From: an uncultured Paracoccaceae bacterium
Lineage (GTDB): Bacteria; Pseudomonadota; Alphaproteobacteria; Rhodobacterales; Rhodobacteraceae
NCBI GenBank assembly: GCA_947494675.1
Contig: CANLVP010000003.1
Location: 660,001-724,000, forward strand
DNA length: 64,000 bases
Direction: 5' to 3'
Shown here: one piece after another, positions 1 through 7,659 of the stretch
Layout of the letters: each line of letters opens with the position of its first letter
Position numbering within the stretch: the first letter of the stretch is position 1
Notes under the pieces: generated by a model
The model's input: the letters and a program-made list of their open reading frames with translations, nothing else
Databases searched by the model: none
Told to the model about the DNA's origin: nothing
Translations under genes and position numbers: made by a program

Positions 1-445
1 CATGGGCGCCCATGTATACGATACATTTCAGGCCGAACTTGGCGCAGACCGTGGCGGTGGCGACGCCATGCTGGCCCGCACCGGTTTCAGCAATAATGCG
101 GGTCTTGCCCATGCGGCGGGCGAGGATGATCTGGCCCAGCACGTTGTTGATCTTATGCGCGCCTGTGTGGTTGAGCTCATCCCGTTTCAGGTAGACTTTG
201 GCGCCCCCCAGATGGTCGGTCAGACGCTCGGCAAAGTAGAGCGGGCTGGGGCGGCCAACATAATGGGTCCAGAGGTCGTGCATCTCGGCCCAAAAGCTGT
301 CGTCGGTCTTGGCGTGCTCATATTGCGCCTCAAGATCAAGGATCAGCGGCATCAGCGTCTCGGACACAAAGCGCCCGCCAAAATCGCCAAAGCGGCCATT
401 CTCATCGGGGCCGGTCATGAAGGAGTTGATCAGATCATCAGGCAT
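1..445 (-). CDS. trpB: Tryptophan synthase beta chain, N-terminal part (cut by window edge)
   Basis: The minus strand reads from an ATG at 445 into the window edge without a stop and gives about 148 residues. It contains the TrpB signature [10 protein letters not shown], whose lysine forms the PLP Schiff base, followed by the [13 protein letters not shown] segment. TrpB condenses indole with serine to make tryptophan in the TrpA2B2 complex in the cytoplasm. The N-terminus starts MPDDLINSF and quickly reaches the conserved [11 protein letters not shown]. It lies downstream of trpF and a small conserved gene on the same strand, so a trpF-trpB operon is likely, with trpA expected beyond the edge. 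The assignment is secure; only the C-terminal part is missing. Confidence 0.95.
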   Translation of the reverse strand, partial: MPDDLINSFMTGPDENGRFGDFGGRFVSETLMPLILDLEAQYEHAKTDDSFWAEMHDLWTHYVGRPSPLYFAERLTDHLGGAKVYLKRDELNHTGAHKINNVLGQIILARRMGKTRIIAETGAGQHGVATATVCAKFGLKCIVYMGAH

Positions 446-521
446 TGGGGCACCCTCTTGGTTTTGTGTGCCTCAGCGGTCTAACCGGTGATCCATGGGA
501 CGTAAAGTCGCCATGGGGTCG

Positions 522-592
522 CAGACTTTCGTTGAAAGTCTGGCGGCAAATCCTCGGCGAGGATTTGGCATCAGTTCCTGTGTCAGGAACTG
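522..592. repeat. Array of three tandem 21-nt hairpins, 25-nt period
   Basis: Three perfect inverted repeats stand head to tail at 522-542, 547-567 and 572-592. Each has a 9-bp stem and a 3-nt loop, begins with CA and ends with TG, and neighbours are separated by exactly 4 nt (gcgg, gcat). The stem arms are CAGACTTTC, CAAATCCTC and CAGTTCCTG, so stem sequence differs while geometry is constant. The array ends 1 nt from the TAA of the 76-residue gene and lies before trpB. It could stabilise or attenuate the trp mRNA, bind a protein, or be a decayed mobile palindrome. Confidence 0.8.
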
Positions 593-593
593 G

Positions 594-824
594 TTACGCG
601 ATGCGGCGGACCTTTTGCGCATTGCAAAAGACCACGACTTGGTCCGCATTTTCCACGGCCGTGAACCCACGTCGCTGCATTTCCGCGATGAACCGGTCCC
701 GGCCAACGATGCGTTCCATATCGCGCACTTTGCGGCGCACAACGCCGCCGTCATGGGCCGCCTGACAATCAAAAAGGTGCCGAAACCACGCCTCGGGCGA
801 CATGGTGATGGGGACATGTTTCAT
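594..824 (-). CDS. Small conserved protein of the trp locus, unknown function
   Basis: This ORF encodes 76 residues starting MKHVPITMSPEAWFRHLFD and is rich in Arg, Val and charged residues. It has no signal peptide or membrane segment, so a cytoplasmic location is expected. It contains a compact block with RRKVRDMERIVGR, FIAEMQRRGF and VVVFCNA, which suggests a small alpha/beta fold. I recognise no named domain. The ORF lies between trpF (35 nt upstream) and trpB on the same strand and ends right at the triple-hairpin array. From memory, similar small ORFs occur in this position in related Rhodobacteraceae. Its codon use looks like its neighbours, so I take it as a real gene; a direct role in tryptophan synthesis is only inferred from position. 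Confidence 0.65.
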   Translation of the reverse strand: MKHVPITMSPEAWFRHLFDCQAAHDGGVVRRKVRDMERIVGRDRFIAEMQRRGFTAVENADQVVVFCNAQKVRRIA

Positions 825-859
825 CCCAGCACCCTCGGCCGAACACGGTAAATTTGAGG

Positions 860-1507
860 TTAAGCGCTATGGGCCGCAGCACAAAAGGCCGCCATAAGCT
901 CTGCGTCTTTCACGCCCGGCGCTGTTTCCACGCCAGAGCTGACATCAACCTGCCGCGTGCCTGTGGCCTTGATCGCTGCGGCGACGTTTTCGGGGCGGAG
1001 CCCACCGGCCAGCATCCACGGCAGGGGCCAGCGGCGTCCCTGCATCAGCGTCCAGTCAAAGGTAAGGCCATTGCCCCCCGGCAAGTCGGCCCCCTTTGGG
1101 GCCTTGGCATCCACAAGGATCTGATCAGCCACACCAAGATGTGCGTCCAGCACTGCCAGATCATCCGGTCCAGAAATGCCAACGACCTTCATCACCGGCA
1201 GGCCATAGCGGGCCTTCACTTCGGTCACACGTGCGGGGGTTTCGTGGCCATGCAGCTGGATGATGTCGGGCATGGACCCTGCCGTGATCGCATCGAGTGT
1301 GGCGTTGTCCACGTCCACCACCAGCGCCACTTTGGCCACGCCCACGGGCACCAAAGCGCCAAGGTCTGCAGCTTGTTCAATAGACACGCTGCGCGGTGAT
1401 TTCGCAAAGAAATTGAACCCGACGTAGCGCGCACCGGCATCGACAGCCGCACCAACAGCTTCGGGCGTTTTCAGCCCGCAGATCTTCACCGCAATGTCAG
1501 ATGTCAC
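860..1507 (-). CDS. trpF: Phosphoribosylanthranilate isomerase
   Basis: TrpF converts N-(5'-phosphoribosyl)anthranilate to CdRP, the third step of tryptophan synthesis, in the cytoplasm. The 215-residue product is full length and shows the family landmarks: VKICGLKTPEA with the catalytic Cys near residue 10, GFNFFAKSPRSV, IIQLHGHE, the aspartate in QILVDAKAP near residue 130, and the phosphate-binding AGGL and VDVSSGVE segments. The start is a GTG at 1507 whose GTGA overlaps the TGA of the upstream LapA gene, so the two are translationally coupled. The small ORF and trpB follow on the same strand. The call is secure. Confidence 0.96.
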   Translation of the reverse strand: MTSDIAVKICGLKTPEAVGAAVDAGARYVGFNFFAKSPRSVSIEQAADLGALVPVGVAKVALVVDVDNATLDAITAGSMPDIIQLHGHETPARVTEVKARYGLPVMKVVGISGPDDLAVLDAHLGVADQILVDAKAPKGADLPGGNGLTFDWTLMQGRRWPLPWMLAGGLRPENVAAAIKATGTRQVDVSSGVETAPGVKDAELMAAFCAAAHSA

Positions 1508-1863
1508 CGGGCCGGGGCGTCCAGCAGCGCCAGCACGTCATCGCCTTTGTCCGTGCTGCCCGTTTTGGCACGCAGATCGGCCACTTCGCGGCGCAGCGCG
1601 TTGACCTCACGGGTCTTGGCGCGCGCGTCAGAGCGGATGCGGAATTCACGCACCCATTCCCACAGGAAACCGATCAACAGACCGGCGCCAACGCTCAGAA
1701 AAATCACGATGAAGAGCGGCAGCGAGACATTGGGTGAAATCTGCAGGAAGTCGGCAAAGGGTGTTGGCATCGCTTGCACCGTCACCTCGGCCCGGTTTCC
1801 AAGACCCACAATGATCAGGCACAAGCCCACAATCGCCCAAAAGCCATAACGCAGCGTTTTCAT
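1504..1863 (-). CDS. LapA-domain (DUF1049) inner-membrane protein
   Basis: The 119-residue product has two hydrophobic helices (about residues 6-24 and 46-70) followed by a charged, coiled-coil-like C-terminus rich in Arg, Glu and Ala. This is the layout of the LapA/YciS family, which in E. coli works with LapB in controlling lipopolysaccharide synthesis. It follows ihfB by 27 nt and overlaps the GTG start of trpF by 4 nt, which puts it in one transcription unit with both. No LapB (tetratricopeptide) partner is visible here, so the lipopolysaccharide role is inferred from family and from its position beside ihfB. Confidence 0.8.
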   Translation of the reverse strand: MKTLRYGFWAIVGLCLIIVGLGNRAEVTVQAMPTPFADFLQISPNVSLPLFIVIFLSVGAGLLIGFLWEWVREFRIRSDARAKTREVNALRREVADLRAKTGSTDKGDDVLALLDAPAR

Positions 1864-1890
1864 CGATGTCTATCCTTTGGCAGCGGGCGC

Positions 1891-2172
1891 CTAGGCCCCG
1901 TTCAAACGATCTCGTAGCAGTTTGCCGGTCTTGAAGAAAGGCACATGCTTTTCGTCCACTTCAACCGCTTCGCCGGTGCGCGGGTTCCGGCCAATGCGAC
2001 CGTCACGCTTTTTCACCGAAAAGGCACCGAAGCCGCGCAGTTCGACACGGTCGCCCGCGGACATGGCATCTGTGATCTCTTCAAAGATGGTGCTGACAAT
2101 GCGTTCTACATCGCGTTGAAACAAATGGGGGTTCTCGTCCGCAATCTTTTGAATCAGTTCCGACCGTATCAT
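1891..2172 (-). CDS. ihfB: Integration host factor subunit beta
   Basis: IHF-beta pairs with IHF-alpha to bind and sharply bend DNA at promoters and in recombination. The 93-residue product begins [15 protein letters not shown] and carries the DNABII signature [12 protein letters not shown] near residues 63-74. I chose the ATG at 2172 rather than the upstream in-frame start at 2199 because it gives the canonical N-terminus. It is placed downstream of rpsA, the order known from many proteobacteria, but the rpsA terminator separates them, so it probably has its own promoter. LapA-trpF follow. The call is certain at family level; the beta rather than alpha assignment rests on the N-terminus and the rpsA context. 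Confidence 0.95.
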   Translation of the reverse strand: MIRSELIQKIADENPHLFQRDVERIVSTIFEEITDAMSAGDRVELRGFGAFSVKKRDGRIGRNPRTGEAVEVDEKHVPFFKTGKLLRDRLNGA

Positions 2173-2490
2173 TCCGTTTGACCCCCCAAAGGCATTCACA
2201 CATGGCAGCAGGTGGACCCTGCATTGGGGTGGACTATAGGCGCTAACGCCGCATCACGAAATAGTGGCAAACGCCAAAAAGAGGCGAAATTGTAGGTTTC
2301 CGCGGGGAATAAAAGCCTGACAAGCCGTTGATTAGGGCCGATCTTTTCGCCGCAGTGCGGAAAGCGCCAATCTGGCCCGCCTTTCGCGAACCGATTCGCA
2401 GGTGGGATCACGCGTCTGCATCTTTGGTCCCGCCAACGAAAAAGCCCCGCCAAATGACGGGGCTTTTCCTTGTCTTCAAGCGGCTGGGGC
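2173..2490. other. Intergenic region rpsA-ihfB
   Basis: These 318 nt hold the rpsA terminator (2440-2467) and presumably the ihfB promoter. On the minus strand a TATAGT at 2238-2233 could be a -10 element, but no good -35 sits at the right distance, so I do not call a promoter. A short palindrome, ggcgctaacgcc (2239-2250), lies next to it. I see no further ORF with coding character. Confidence 0.5.
2440..2467 (-). terminator. Rho-independent terminator of rpsA
   Basis: AAAAGCCCCG and CGGGGCTTTT form a 10-bp stem around an 8-nt loop, with a T-rich tract on the minus-strand side. It lies just downstream of the rpsA stop codon. Confidence 0.85.
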
Positions 2491-4167
2491 TTATTCGTCG
2501 CCCTTGAGCGCCGCACCCAGAATGTCGCCAAGCGACGCGCCGGAATCGCTGGAACCATACTGTTCCACCGCTTCTTTTTCTTCGGCAATCTCGCGTGCTT
2601 TGATCGACAGACCCAGCTTGCGGGTCTTGCTGTCGATGTTGGTTACGCGCACGTCGACCTTGTCGCCCACGCCGAAACGCTCTGGGCGCTGCTCGGCACG
2701 GTCACGGGACAGGTCAGAGCGACGGATGAAGCTGGTCATGCCTTCGTAAGACACTTCCACGCCGCCGTCTTCGATCTTCGTTACTTCAACAGTGATGATC
2801 GAGCCGCGCTTAACGCCGCCAACAGCATCCGCAAAGGGATCGCCGTCGAGTGCTTTGATCGAAAGCGAGATACGCTCTTTTTCGACGTCCACTTCGGCAA
2901 CCTTGGCTTTGACCATGTCACCTTTGCGGAAATCGCCGATGACGTCTTCGCCGCGGCCTTCCCATGTCAGGTCAGACAGGTGAACCATGCCGTCGATGTC
3001 GCCTTCGAGGCCAATGAACAGACCGAATTCGGTGATGTTCTTGACTTCGCCTTCGACCTCAGTGCCCTCAGGGAACTGCTCTGCAAAGACTTCCCATGGG
3101 TTGCGCTGTGTCTGCTTGAGGCCAAGGGACACGCGACGCTTGGTGCTGTCGATTTCCAGAACCATGACTTCGACTTCCTGAGAGGTCGACACGATCTTGC
3201 CGGGGTGCACGTTCTTCTTGGTCCAAGACATCTCGGACACGTGGACCAGACCTTCAACACCGGGCTCAAGCTCAACAAATGCGCCGTAGTCGGTGATGTT
3301 GGTCACGCGGCCCGTGTGGACGCTTTCCATGGTGTATTTGGCTTCAACAGCATCCCAAGGATCGTCCTGCAGCTGCTTCATGCCAAGGCTGATACGGTGG
3401 GTTTCTTTGTTGATCTTGATGACCTGCACCTTGATCGTTTCACCAATGGTGAGGATCTCGGAGGGGTGGTTGACCCGGCGCCATGCCATGTCAGTCACGT
3501 GCAGCAGGCCGTCAACGCCGCCAAGGTCAACAAACGCACCGTATTCGGTGATGTTCTTGACCACGCCGTCCACTTCCTGGCCTTCGGTCAGGTTGCCGAT
3601 GACTTCGGCGCGCTGCTCGGCACGGGATTCTTCGAGGATCGCGCGGCGCGACACAACGATGTTGCCCCGGCGACGGTCCATTTTCAGGATCTGGAATGGC
3701 TGCTTGAGACCCATCAATGGGCCTGCGTCGCGCACAGGGCGGACGTCAACCTGAGAACCGGGCAGGAACGCAACAGCGCCGCCAAGGTCCACAGTGAAGC
3801 CACCTTTGACACGGCCAAAGATTGCGCCATCGACGCGCTCTTCGTCGGCATATGCCTTTTCCAGACGATCCCAGGCTTCTTCACGGCGGGCCATTTCGCG
3901 GCTGATGACGGCTTCGCCACGCGCGTTTTCAACCTGACGCAAGAACACTTCAACCTCGTCCCCAACGGACAGGTCAGCTTCTTCACCGGGATTTGCGAAT
4001 TCTTTAACGTCAACGCGGCCTTCCATCTTGTAGCCTACGTCGATGATGGCTTGGCCTGCTTCAATTGCGATGACCTTGCCTTTGACAACCGAGCCTTCGC
4101 TGGGTGTGTCGATTTCGAAGCTTTCGTTCAGGAGGGCTTCGAATTCCTCCATCATGTTATCAGCCAT
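2491..4167 (-). CDS. rpsA: 30S ribosomal protein S1
   Basis: S1 binds mRNA on the 30S subunit and helps unfold it for initiation. The product is 558 residues, the usual length in alphaproteobacteria, and consists of consecutive S1/OB domains. Repeated landmarks are visible: VDGVVKNITEYGAFVDLGG, TGRVTNITDYGAFVELEPG and VEGEVKNITEFGLFIGLEG, each followed by G(L/M)(L/V)HVS/T-type strands. I chose the ATG at 4167 (MADNMMEEFEALL) because AGGAAA lies upstream and the N-terminus matches the family; the upstream extension has no family resemblance. It has its own promoter, a 5' leader with a hairpin, and a terminator. cmk, its usual upstream neighbour, is found 48.6 kb away. Confidence 0.97.
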   Translation of the reverse strand: MADNMMEEFEALLNESFEIDTPSEGSVVKGKVIAIEAGQAIIDVGYKMEGRVDVKEFANPGEEADLSVGDEVEVFLRQVENARGEAVISREMARREEAWDRLEKAYADEERVDGAIFGRVKGGFTVDLGGAVAFLPGSQVDVRPVRDAGPLMGLKQPFQILKMDRRRGNIVVSRRAILEESRAEQRAEVIGNLTEGQEVDGVVKNITEYGAFVDLGGVDGLLHVTDMAWRRVNHPSEILTIGETIKVQVIKINKETHRISLGMKQLQDDPWDAVEAKYTMESVHTGRVTNITDYGAFVELEPGVEGLVHVSEMSWTKKNVHPGKIVSTSQEVEVMVLEIDSTKRRVSLGLKQTQRNPWEVFAEQFPEGTEVEGEVKNITEFGLFIGLEGDIDGMVHLSDLTWEGRGEDVIGDFRKGDMVKAKVAEVDVEKERISLSIKALDGDPFADAVGGVKRGSIITVEVTKIEDGGVEVSYEGMTSFIRRSDLSRDRAEQRPERFGVGDKVDVRVTNIDSKTRKLGLSIKAREIAEEKEAVEQYGSSDSGASLGDILGAALKGDE

Positions 4168-4271
4168 GTGGCGTCTGTTTCCTAATCTAGCTTTTATACG
4201 GGCCGTGCGGTTGTCTCCGCCGGTCTTTCGGTTTCGGTTTGGTCCGCGTCTCGAGTCGGATAACAAAACAA

Positions 4272-4296
4272 CAGGGCCAGCTTTCGCTAGACCCTG
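4272..4296 (-). promoter_or_regulatory. Hairpin in the rpsA 5' leader
   Basis: On the minus strand CAGGG and AGC pair with GCT and CCCTG around a GAAA tetraloop, with a small internal loop. It is followed by the T-rich stretch TTGTTTTGTTA. It lies about 105 nt before the rpsA start, inside the predicted leader. It resembles an attenuator or a protein-binding leader element; S1 autoregulation is known in E. coli, but extending it to this hairpin is inference. Confidence 0.5.
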
Positions 4297-4341
4297 CTCA
4301 AGTCTCACATCCGTACCTGTCTCGGTACTTAGACAAGCGGG

Positions 4342-4370
4342 CGTATAGGAGGTTTCGCCCTTGCTGGCAA
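4342..4370 (-). promoter_or_regulatory. Predicted rpsA promoter
   Basis: On the minus strand TTGCCA (4370-4365) and TATACG (4347-4342) are separated by exactly 17 nt, a good sigma-70-type arrangement. Transcription would start near 4335 and leave a leader of about 165 nt. Confidence 0.65.
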
Positions 4371-4478
4371 GGGTTGGATTGGCTTTGGCGGCGGGCCAAG
4401 GGGATACGGGTTTTATTTGCCGTCACGATGACCGCGCCAAGCGCTATGCGGTGGTCGATGTGATTGCTCTGAAACGGC

Positions 4479-4507
4479 AAAAGCCCTGCCGTGATGGCAG
4501 GGCTTTT
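4479..4507 (-). terminator. Terminator of the inositol ABC transporter operon
   Basis: AAAAGCCCTGCC and GGCAGGGCTTTT form a perfect 12-bp stem with the loop GTGAT. It lies about 40 nt past the ATPase stop codon on the minus strand. Confidence 0.85.
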
Positions 4508-4545
4508 GTTTGAGGCGGCGGGGGGAACCCCGCCCCACCCAGATC

Positions 4546-5325
4546 TCAAACGGTGCCGCCCAGCGACCCTTCGAGCGTAGCAAGTTCCTGACCACCGGCC
4601 ATGAGGTCTTGCAACTCTTCGGGGGTAATCTGACCTTTCATCGCTGTGCCAAGGGTCTTGCCCCGGTTCAGCACGGTGAACCGGTCGCCGACGGCCATCG
4701 CGTGGCGCACGTTGTGGGTGATAAAGACCACCGCGACGCCCTGCTTGCGCACCTTGTCGATGGTCGCCAGCACGTTCGAGGTCTGACGCACCCCAAGGGC
4801 CGATGTGGGTTCGTCCAAAATCAGCACCTTGGCGCCAAAATGCACCGCGCGGGCGATGGCGACGGTCTGACGCTCCCCCCCCGACAGGGTGCCTACGGCC
4901 TGATCGGGGCCGCGCAGGTTGATGCCCATCTTCTTCATCTCGGCCATCGTGACCTCATCGGCCTTTTTGGCGTCGAGGAAGTTGATACCCGCGATCTTTT
5001 TGACCGGCTCGTTGCCCATGAAAAAGTTTCGCGCAACGCTCATCAACGGGATCATCGCAAGGTGCTGGTGCACAGTCGCGATCCCCGCAGCCATCGCATC
5101 CCGCGGATCGGCGAAGTTCATCGGCCTGCCTTCGAACAGGATCTCACCCGCCGTTGGCTGGTGCACGCCCGACATCGTTTTGATGAAGGTCGATTTGCCC
5201 GCGCCGTTGTCACCCAAGAGGCAATGACATTCGCCCGGGATCACATCAACCGACACACCCGCAAGCGCAATGACGCTGCCAAAGTGCTTTTCAATGTTTT
5301 TCATCTGGATCAGTGGTTCAGTCAT
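4546..5325 (-). CDS. Sugar/inositol ABC transporter ATP-binding protein
   Basis: This 259-residue product is a single-domain ABC ATPase that drives uptake across the inner membrane. It shows Walker A GDNGAGKST near residue 39, signature LSGGERQ near residue 145, Walker B VLILDEPTSALG near residue 167 and the switch His in VVFITHNV. The single nucleotide-binding domain resembles the FrcA/fructose-type ATPase of the CUT2 group rather than the usual double-domain RbsA type. It starts 1 nt after the permease stop and ends before a strong terminator. With the permease and periplasmic protein upstream it makes a full importer. Inositol as substrate is inferred from the adjacent iol genes and the shared operator. 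Confidence 0.9.
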   Translation of the reverse strand: MTEPLIQMKNIEKHFGSVIALAGVSVDVIPGECHCLLGDNGAGKSTFIKTMSGVHQPTAGEILFEGRPMNFADPRDAMAAGIATVHQHLAMIPLMSVARNFFMGNEPVKKIAGINFLDAKKADEVTMAEMKKMGINLRGPDQAVGTLSGGERQTVAIARAVHFGAKVLILDEPTSALGVRQTSNVLATIDKVRKQGVAVVFITHNVRHAMAVGDRFTVLNRGKTLGTAMKGQITPEELQDLMAGGQELATLEGSLGGTV

Positions 5326-5326
5326 A

Positions 5327-6439
5327 TCAACGCTCCCCCGTGATAACGCGGCGAATATAGGTGTTGAGGATCACAGCACCCAAAAGGATCAGCCCCAGGA
5401 ACACCCGGAACAGTGAGCTTTCGACGCCTGCAAAGAACAGACCCTGCTGCACCACCCCAAAGATCAGCGCGCCCAGCGCCGCCCCAAGGACAGAGCCATA
5501 GCCACCGGTCAGCAGCGCGCCGCCAATGACCACCGCGATGATCGCCTCGAATTCCTTCAACAAACCACGGTCCGCGCCCGCCGAGCCGAATTCCATCACC
5601 TGACAGATCGCAAAGATCGTCGCGCAAAAGGCGGTGAACATGAACATGGAAATCTTTACCATGTTGACGGGCACACCCGAATTCCGCGCGCTTTCCGCGT
5701 CGCCGCCTGCGGCAAAAATCCAGTTGCCAAAGCGTGTCTTGGTCAGCAGCACATGGCCAAAGACAATCAGAATGACTGCCCAGACCATCATCATCGGGAT
5801 ACCGTCCACGACGGGCTCACCCATGCGATTGCCGCGCTCAAAGACGCCAATGACGCCCGCGTCACCCAGCCATTGGAAGATCGGCTTACCGATCTTGGCG
5901 CCGAACAACGGTGCAAGCCAGTCGCCCTCAGCCGCATCGCGAATGCCGCCAATGATGGTTTTGCTTTCGAGCGTTTGCGGGATGTAGATCGTGAACCCCC
6001 GCAGAATAAAGAGAAACGCCAATGTCACAATAAAGGATGGCAACCCGGTGCGGATCACGATGAACCCGTTCAGCGCGCCAATCGCCAGACACAGCGCAAA
6101 GGTAATGATGATTGCGAGCCACATCGGCCAGGCCAGCACCACGCCGAAGACGGCGATCATCATGCCCGCAAAACCAATCATGGACCCCACGGACAAATCA
6201 AACTCACCTGCAATCATCAACAAACAGGCGCCAACGGCGATTATCATGAATTGAGCCGAAACGATGCCCCAGTTCATCACGCCCTGTGCCGCGAACATGC
6301 CGCTGTCAAAGGCGAAAAGCAGGAAAAAGGTGAATACGGCGATGGTGCCAACAATGCCGCCCAATTCTGGCCGAATAAGTGCCTGCCTAAATCGTGATAT
6401 TTCTTTGACGCGTTCGTCGGTCTGATCGGTCGCAGCCAT
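5327..6439 (-). CDS. Sugar/inositol ABC transporter permease
   Basis: The 370-residue product is a polytopic inner-membrane protein of the CUT2 (RbsC/FrcC-like) family. Hydrophobic helices alternate with short loops, and the family segments MIAGEFDLSVGSMIGF (near residue 118) and GGYGSVLGAALGALIFGV (near residue 320) are visible. It forms the transmembrane path for the substrate delivered by the binding protein encoded upstream. It precedes the ATPase gene by a single base and follows the binding-protein gene, with a stable hairpin between. A ribosome-binding stretch GGGGGACATC precedes the ATG. Substrate identity rests on the iol context. Confidence 0.9.
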   Translation of the reverse strand: MAATDQTDERVKEISRFRQALIRPELGGIVGTIAVFTFFLLFAFDSGMFAAQGVMNWGIVSAQFMIIAVGACLLMIAGEFDLSVGSMIGFAGMMIAVFGVVLAWPMWLAIIITFALCLAIGALNGFIVIRTGLPSFIVTLAFLFILRGFTIYIPQTLESKTIIGGIRDAAEGDWLAPLFGAKIGKPIFQWLGDAGVIGVFERGNRMGEPVVDGIPMMMVWAVILIVFGHVLLTKTRFGNWIFAAGGDAESARNSGVPVNMVKISMFMFTAFCATIFAICQVMEFGSAGADRGLLKEFEAIIAVVIGGALLTGGYGSVLGAALGALIFGVVQQGLFFAGVESSLFRVFLGLILLGAVILNTYIRRVITGER

Positions 6440-6481
6440 GATGTCCCCCCTGGCGTTTGATAGTGTGATTTGGAAACAAAA

Positions 6482-6512
6482 AAGCGGACCCAGGCTCGGC
6501 CAAGGTCCGCTT
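6482..6512 (-). promoter_or_regulatory. Intra-operon hairpin after the binding-protein gene
   Basis: AAGCGGACC and GGTCCGCTT form a perfect 9-bp stem, with a second small stem (GGC/GCC) inside the loop. It sits 19 nt past the binding-protein stop and before the permease. Such hairpins often protect the 3' end of a highly expressed binding-protein mRNA or partly terminate transcription. Confidence 0.7.
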
Positions 6513-6530
6513 ATGTCTTGTCAGCTCAAC

Positions 6531-7490
6531 CTAGCGGAATTCGCCAGCGAACTCTTCAACCTTGGCAAGGCCATCGGCAGTCACGAAGCCGGGGCCAGAG
6601 TTGATGTTGTTGCCGGGCAGAACGCCGTAACGGTCCCAGTTGGCCAGGATCACAACAGGCATGTAGGCCTGCAGGAATGGCTGCTGGTCGATACCCCAGT
6701 TGATGGTGCCGTCCTTGATGCCGTTCACGATCTCTTCGCCAAGATCGAACGTACCAAAGTGGATGTCACCGGCCATGCCGTTTTCCTGCAAGGCAGCAAT
6801 CGTTGGGTCAGCCGAAACCGGGCCCAATGTCAGGATGCCGTCAACGTCAGGGTTGGCAGACAGATAAGCCAGAACCTTGTTCTTGATTTCTGCAGGGTCG
6901 GTGCCGCTGTCCATCATGGCGTCGCCCAGTTCGATGCCAAGACCATCGGCATAACCGCGGCAACGCTCGCCCACTGTAGGCTGCTGGATGGCGTGGTTCA
7001 CGCAGAGGAAGTTTGTGACGCCTTCGCCCTTGGCACGGATACCCGCAGCAAGACCTGCATCATACTCAGGCTGACCCACATACATCAGCGCGCCCACTTC
7101 GCGCGCCTGCTCTGGCGTGCCTGTGTTCATGATGATGACGTCGATGCCCTGATCCACAGCCGCTGTGATCGGGCCCTGAAGCACGTCATAGTCAGCCAGT
7201 GTTGTGATGATGCCGTCAGGGTTAGAGGCTGCTGCCTGCTCGATGATGCGGGCCATATCGGCGATGTCACCGGTGGGTGGGTTGCGGTATTCGACGTTCA
7301 CGCCGACTTGCTCACCCGCCAGCGCGATGCCGTTCTTGATGGTGTTCCACCATGTGTCGCTGTCAGGCGCGTGGCTGACCAGCACATAGCTCAGCTCGGC
7401 GTGGGCATCCGCAGAAACCGTTGTTGCCGTCATGAAAGGTGCGGCAGCAACAGAGGCTGCAAGCGCCAGTGTCTTCATTTTCGATGTCAT
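6531..7490 (-). CDS. Periplasmic sugar/inositol-binding protein (ABC importer)
   Basis: The 319-residue product starts with a Sec signal peptide (about residues 1-28, hydrophobic core TLALAASVAAAPFMTA, predicted cleavage around VSADA-HA). The mature part is a type I periplasmic binding protein of the ribose/inositol class. Segments such as IKNGIALAGEQVGVNVEY, DGIITTLAD, DVIIMNTGT and DVDGILTLGPVSADPTIAAL match the two-lobed fold. It would capture myo-inositol or a related cyclitol and pass it to the permease. An AGGGAG ribosome-binding site supports the ATG at 7490. Its promoter region carries the 26-bp LacI-type palindrome at 7566-7591, so it is probably induced with the iol enzymes. Confidence 0.9.
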   Translation of the reverse strand: MTSKMKTLALAASVAAAPFMTATTVSADAHAELSYVLVSHAPDSDTWWNTIKNGIALAGEQVGVNVEYRNPPTGDIADMARIIEQAAASNPDGIITTLADYDVLQGPITAAVDQGIDVIIMNTGTPEQAREVGALMYVGQPEYDAGLAAGIRAKGEGVTNFLCVNHAIQQPTVGERCRGYADGLGIELGDAMMDSGTDPAEIKNKVLAYLSANPDVDGILTLGPVSADPTIAALQENGMAGDIHFGTFDLGEEIVNGIKDGTINWGIDQQPFLQAYMPVVILANWDRYGVLPGNNINSGPGFVTADGLAKVEEFAGEFR

Positions 7491-7565
7491 AAGTTTTCAC
7501 TCCCTGTTTCTTGGCCAAACCGCAGTTGCCCGCACCGGCCCAAGATCAGAGAACCACGATTCGAA

Positions 7566-7591
7566 ATTTTTTGCAACCGGTTGCAAAAAAT
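7566..7591. promoter_or_regulatory. LacI-type operator between the binding-protein and lacI genes
   Basis: A perfect 26-bp palindrome is centred between 7578 and 7579; its right half reads GGTTGCAAAAAAT. The CG-centred AACCGGTT core is typical of LacI-family operators. It lies in the divergent promoter region of the transporter operon (minus) and the LacI gene (plus). The same 18-bp core recurs at 11832-11849. Confidence 0.85.
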
Positions 7592-7659
7592 CTTCGTAGC
7601 GCTCAGGCTGTGGTGACTGTAACTCTAGGGCAAAGGGACCGGGAAAAGGGAAGGACCAG

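Larger units (their letters stand above)
4168..4545. other. Intergenic region between rpsA and the inositol ABC operon
   Basis: These 378 nt contain the 3' end of the inositol transport transcript (GC-rich hairpin at 4515-4534 and terminator at 4479-4507), the rpsA promoter (4342-4370) and the rpsA leader with a hairpin (4272-4296). The ORFs that can be drawn here lack coding character or family resemblance, so I call no gene. Confidence 0.6.

Noticed and set aside
522-592. CRISPR array in the trp intergenic region
   Set aside because: The period is only 25 nt, the units differ in sequence, spacers are 4 nt and there are no cas genes. It is a hairpin array, not a CRISPR.
2470-4185. Long plus-strand open frame of 571 codons opposite rpsA
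   Set aside because: It is the antisense shadow of rpsA. The repeated S1 domains on the minus strand are unmistakable, and the plus-strand protein has biased, low-information composition.
4168-4545. Possible tRNA or small RNA gene in the rpsA upstream region
   Set aside because: No cloverleaf with T-loop GTTCxAxTC could be drawn; the structures present are explained by a promoter, a leader hairpin and a terminator.
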